Positions 58,829 to 64,000 of a DNA stretch of 64,000 bases are shown piece by piece. Source of the DNA: Stomorhina lunata. Its lineage: Eukaryota; Arthropoda; Insecta; Diptera; Rhiniidae. The stretch spans positions 97,155,998-97,219,997 of the forward strand of contig OW121743.1 in the NCBI GenBank assembly GCA_933228675.1, written 5' to 3'. Below the pieces are notes generated by a model. The model was not told the origin of the DNA and did not search any database. It saw only the letters and a program-made list of their open reading frames with translations. Position numbers and translations under genes: made by a program. Numbering within the stretch: position 1 is the first letter of the stretch; every line of letters begins with the position of its first letter.

Positions 58829-60031
58829 CTGATTTGTACATATTCAAAGGTAATTAAAAGTTAACAAGAAAATTTTTTTGATTTCTTTTGTATTAAAGTA
58901 TAATTTTTGTTATATAAAAAGGACCAACGGTCATTTATTGTCACAATTTTAATGTTAGCGTCATTCTGTCTGTTTAAAATAAAATTTATAATATAATATT
59001 TAAAAGAAAAAATCGGCCAACATTTCATTAGATCTAAAACATATGTGTTTCTAGTCATGGGAAATCTTCTAAATGACGTTCTCAGTTTTATTTCTGTCTA
59101 TTCTTTTATTTGTATAAATTTGAAAAATAAAGAAAGGGAAAACGTTAAAACACATGCGTTTTGAGATTTTCAAAAAAAGGAAAATTTTTAAATTTGGAAA
59201 TTGCGCAAAATTGTATTTTTTCTGAAATTTTGCCAAGAAAATTGTATAAAACTTTATTTGGTCTAAATTACAAAGAACGAATAAAAAAAAATGTATAAAA
59301 GAAAACGTAATTACAAAGAAAAAATTTTGTATTTAATGCATCGTCATTTTCATGAAACTCATAAATTTGATGTTAAAAACACATGGAAAAATTGCAATAT
59401 TTCTGGTAAATAAAAAGAAAACGGAAAATTTTAATATTAACAAAAAGTCATCATCAAGATTTTTCTTTATTTACACTCAATATTTAAATTATTTTCTTGT
59501 TAATAATAAAAACAAAACAAATTTTCAAGATAAAGAAAATGCGTTATTTATTTAAAAGTAGCAAAAAAAGAAGACCAAGAAAAAAAATTTTGCCATTTAA
59601 CGGGTCCGATAAACTTTGTGTAATACCTTAATTTACAATTTTCCTACTTTTATTTTGCATTAAAATCACGAGTTTTTGCAAGAACAAGATTCTTTTTTTA
59701 AATCTTTATTTTTGTTAAATGCGTCTTTGTTCGCTTTTTTATATAGATTGCACTTAAATAATTTTTCTTAAAATTTGTGGCAAATTTATAATTTCATTAT
59801 CTATTTTTTCTTCGTTTATTCCAATTCTGTTGAATTGTTATTATTTTGAATTTCTGTGGTTTTGATTTATGTATCTATTATTTATTTGTTTATAAAAGAA
59901 TTAGACCAAAATTAAATGCGTTTTTAATTTTTTCACTTATTAAAAGTTTGTTTGTTAAGGCTGGTGTATATTTGAAATATTTTTAACAAATAGCATTTGA
60001 TTAAAAAAGAGTGAAAATGACCTAAAAACAT
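58829..60031. other. AT-rich stretch between satellite blocks
   Basis: No further exon or repeat recognised. Confidence 0.5.
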
Positions 60032-63000
60032 ATTCAATTTTTGAAAAATTTCCTATAAAAATAGTACATTTTTAAAAATTTCCTATAAATAGTAATTTTT
60101 GAAAAATTCCCAATAGAAATAGTAATTTTTCCTAAAATCCCAATAGAAATAGAAAATATTTGAAAACTTCCTATAAAAATAGTAAATTTTTGAAAACTTT
60201 CCTATAAAAATAGTAAATTTTTGAAAACTTTCCTATAAAAATAGTAAATTTTTGAAAAATTTCCTATAGAAATAGTAAATTTTTGAAAAATTTCCTATAA
60301 AAATAGTAAATTTTTGAAAAATTTCCTAAAAAAATAGTAAATTTTGAAAAGTTTCCTATAAAAATAGTAAATTTTTGAAAAACTTCTTATAAAAATAATA
60401 AATTTTTGAAAAATTTCCTATAAAAAATAGTAAATTTTTGAAAAATTTCCTATAAAAATAGTAAATTTTTGAAAATTTTTCTATAAAAATAGTAAATTTT
60501 TGAAAAATTTCCTATAGAAATAGTAAATTTTTGAAAAATTTCCTATAAAAATAGTAAATTTTTGAAAAATTTCCTAAAAAAATAGTAAATTTTGAAAAAT
60601 TTCCTATAAAAATAGTAAATTTTTGAAAAACTTCTTATAAAAATAATAAATTTTTGAAAAATTTCCTATAAAAAATAGTAAATTTTTGAAAAATTTCCTA
60701 TAAAAAATAGTAAATTTTTGAAAAATTTCCTATAAAAATAGTAAATTTTTGAAAAATTTCCTATAAAAATAGTAAATTTTTGAAAAATTTCCTATAAAAA
60801 TTGTAAATTTTTGAAAAACTTCTTATAAAAATAATAAATTTTTGAAAAATTTCCTATAAAAAATAGTAAATTTTTGAAAATTTTCCTATAAAAATAGTAA
60901 ATTTTTGAAAAATTTCCTATAGAAATAGTAAATTTTTGAAAAATTTCCTATAAAAATAGTAAATTTTTGAAAAATTTCCTAAAAAAATAGTAAATTTTGA
61001 AAAGTTTCCTATAAAAATAGTAAATTTTTGAAAAACTTCTTATAAAAATAATAAATTTTTGAAAAATTTCCTATAAAAAATAGTAAATTTTTGAAAAATT
61101 TCCTATAAAAATAGTAAATTTTTGAAAATTTTCCTATAAAAATAGTAAATTTTTGAAAAATTTCCTATAGAAATAGTAAATTTTTGAAAAATTTCCTATA
61201 AAAATAGTAAATTTTTGAAAAATTTCCTAAAAAAATAGTAAATTTTGAAAAATTTCCTATAAAAATAGTAAATTTTTGAAAAACTTCTTATAAAAATAAT
61301 AAATTTTTGAAAAATTTCCTATAAAAAATAGTAAATTTTTGAAAAATTTCCTATAAAAAATAGTAAATTTTTGAAAAATTTCCTATAAAAATAGTAAATT
61401 TTTGAAAAATTTCCTATAAAAATAGTAAATTTTTGAAAAATTTCCTATAAAAATAGTAAATTTTTGAAAAATTTCCTATAAAAATAGTAAATTTTTGAAA
61501 AATTTCCTATAAAAATAGTAAATTTTGAAAAGTTTCCTATAAAAATAGTAAATTTTTGAAAAATTTCTTAAAAAAATAGTAAATTTTTGAAAAAATTCCT
61601 ATAAAAAATAGTAAATTTTTGAAAAATTTCCTATAAAAAATAGTAAATTTTTGAAAAATTTCCTATAAAAAATAGTAAATTTTTGAAAAATTTCCTATAA
61701 AAAATAGTAAATTTTTGAAAAATTTCCTATAAAAAATAGTAAATTTTTGAAAAATTTCCTATAAAAAATAGTAAATTTTTGAAAAATTTCCTATAAAAAA
61801 TAGTAAATTTTTGAAAAATTTCCTATAAAAAATAGCAAATTTTTGAAAAATTTCCTATAAAAAATAGTAAATTTTTGGAAAATTTCCTATAAAAAATAGT
61901 AAATTTTTGAAAATTTTCCTATAAAAATAGTAAATTTTTGAAAAATTTCCTATAAAAAATAGTAAATTTTTGAAAAATTTCCTATAAAAAATAGTAAATT
62001 TTTGAAAAATTTCCTATCAAAAATAGTAAATTCTTGAAAAATTTCCTATAAAAAATAGTAAATTTTTGAAAATTTTCCTATAAAAAATTGTAATTTTTGA
62101 AAAATTTCCATAGGAAATTTTTGAAAAAATTCCTATAAAAATAGTAAAAAAGAAAAATTTCCGATAAAAAATAGTAAATTTTTGAAAAATTTTCGATAAA
62201 AAATAGTAAATTTTTGAAAATTTTCCTATAAAAAATAGTAAATTTTTGAAAAATTTCCTATAAAAAATAGTAAATTTTTGAAAAATTTCCTATAAAAAAT
62301 AGTAAATTTTTGAAAAATTTCCTATAAAAAATAGTAAATTTTTGAAAAATTTCCTATAAAAAATAGTAAATTTTTGAAAAATTTCCTATAAAAAATAGTA
62401 AATTTTTGAAAAATTTCCTATAAAAAATAGTAAATTTTTGAAAAATTTCCTATAAAAAATAGTAAATTTTTGAAAAATTTCCTATAAAAAATAGTAAATT
62501 TTTGAAAAATTTCCTATAAAAAATAGTAAATTTTTGAAAAATTTCCTATAAAAAATAGTAAATTTTTGAAAAATTTCCTATAAAAAATAGTAAATTTTTG
62601 AAAAATTTCCTATAAAAAATAGTAAATTTTTGAAAAATTTCCTATAAAAAATAGTAAATTTTTGAAAAATTTCCTATAAAAAATAGTAATTTTTGAAAAA
62701 TTTCCATAGTAAATTTTTGAAAAAATTCCTATAAAAATAGTAAATTTTTGAAAAATTTCCTATAAAAATAGGAAATTTTTGAAAAATTTCCTATAAAAAT
62801 AGTAAATTTTTAAAAAATTTCCTATAAAAATAGTAAATTTTTGAAAAATTTCGTATAAAAATAGTAAATTTTTGAAAAATTTCGTATAAAAATAGTAAAT
62901 TTTTGAAAAATTTCGTATAAAAATAGTAAATTTTTGAAAAATTTCCTATAAAAATAGTAAATTTTTGAAAAATTTCCTATAAGAAAAGTAAATTTTTGAA

Positions 63001-63545
63001 AAATTTCCTATAAATATAGTAAATTTTTGAAAATGTATCTATAAAAATAGCAATTTTTTTAAAAATTAAAAAAAAAAATTAAAAATTTGCCTATGAAAAC
63101 GTAACTAAAAAAAATATTTTGAAAAATTGTAAATTGTATATAAAATAAATAATATTTTTGAAAAATTTCCTATAAATTGAGAAAATGTTTAAATTTTCTA
63201 AATATTTCCTTTTAAAATAGTAAATTTTTGAAAAATTAAAAAAAGTAAATTTTTTAAAAATTTCTATAAAAAACTATTATTAATTTGTGAAAGTTTTTTT
63301 TATAAAAATAATTAAATTTATTTTTTTTATGTTTCATTAATTTCTTATAAGAATAGTAAATTTTTAAAATAATTCCTATAAAATAATACACTTTTGAAAA
63401 ATTTCCTATAAAATGGCAAAATTTTGAAAGTTTTCCGATAAAAATAGTAAATATTAAATTTTTGGAAAGTTTTCTATAAAAATTGTAAATTTTTAAAAAA
63501 TTTCCTTAAAAATTGTAAATTTTTGAAAAATTTTTTATATAAATA
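60032..63545. repeat. 31-bp satellite block 3 with higher-order structure
   Basis: About 110 monomers. In the left third, marked variants (CTTCTTATAAAAATAATAAA, CCTATAGAAATAG, CCTAAAAAAATAG) recur at about 248-bp steps (8 monomers), and a block of about 653 bp is repeated once. From about 61600 to 62690 the monomer is 32 bp (CTATAAAAAATAG) and very uniform. A distinctive truncated monomer (AATTTCCATAG) occurs at about 62100 and again 596 bases later. Confidence 0.95.
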
Positions 63546-64000
63546 GATTTTTTTTAATTTTCTTAAAATAGTCATTTAAAAAAATATTTATGTATGTATT
63601 TAAATAGTCAATTTTTGATCATTTTTACATATGATGTTCATAAGGTCAAAATGAATAGGTTCAAATCTAGTTTACTAACCTACAAATGTTATCATATTTA
63701 AAAACTTGTTCAAAATATAAAAATTAGTAGTTTTAAATTTAAATGCCACACTTTTATTTAATAAACAATAAACAATTGATTTTTGTATTAAAATATATCA
63801 TAAATTGGTAGATGTTAAACAAAATTGTGACAGGTTATTTTTTGTACTACCTTGATAAGATTAAACAAAATTATAACAATATAAAAATTATAGTTTATAT
63901 TATCTTTGTTTAACTAATTATAAGTTAATGGCCGTATAGATATTACGTAGCAGAAACTGAAGAATCAAAACAAAAATATAAAAACAAGTATGAATGTATA
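63546..64000. other. AT-rich sequence at the right edge
   Basis: No gene or repeat recognised. Confidence 0.5.

Overview
This window is eukaryotic and very AT-rich. It shows intron/exon genes with GT-AG introns, DINE-1-like (Helitron-type) elements, piggyBac- and hAT-type elements, a LINE remnant and long AT-rich minisatellites. That combination fits a higher fly (Diptera: Brachycera, plausibly a calyptrate such as a blowfly or house-fly relative). The taxon is an inference, not a direct reading.

Two genes can be read with confidence. The first, on the + strand, is a GARNL3-like protein (Rap/Ran-GAP domain plus citron-homology domain). Ten coding exons between 14444 and 39205 splice in frame into 916 codons. 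The first visible exon starts inside the protein, so the 5' exons lie left of the window or were not found. The in-frame TGA at 39203-39205 is followed by 53 more open, coding-like codons before a TAA, a good candidate for stop-codon readthrough. The second gene, on the - strand (52256 to 50171), is a four-exon, 178-codon leucine-rich-repeat protein resembling LRRC20. A single coding-looking terminal exon of an unknown - strand gene sits at 58727-58828 between two satellite blocks.

Most of the rest is repetitive. From the left: the end of a piggyBac-like transposon with the start of its transposase (1-836), a hAT-like foldback MITE (880-1642), a DINE-1-like element (1689-3035), a TCTG microsatellite, a TIR element with a tiny LINE tail inserted in it, a decayed AT-rich block, and a TTAA-flanked MITE (9543-10238). 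The introns of the GARNL3-like gene hold minisatellite arrays of 28-31 bp monomers, two copies of an element that carries such an array inside it, and several interspersed repeats. Right of that gene come a nested transposon insertion, a very homogeneous 31-bp array (41830-42890), a LINE reverse-transcriptase relic and a third, inverted copy of the array-carrying element. Three large blocks of one 31-bp satellite (53.1-54.0, 55.2-58.6 and 60.0-63.5 kb) follow, and the same satellite lies in opposite orientation inside the LRR gene's first intron.

The minisatellites appear to be variants of one theme: two A/T tracts of opposite polarity around a short spacer, so each monomer is an interrupted palindrome. 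At least three arrays sit inside a recognisable dispersed element and one abuts a DINE-1-like end. This suggests that mobile elements carry and seed these satellites.
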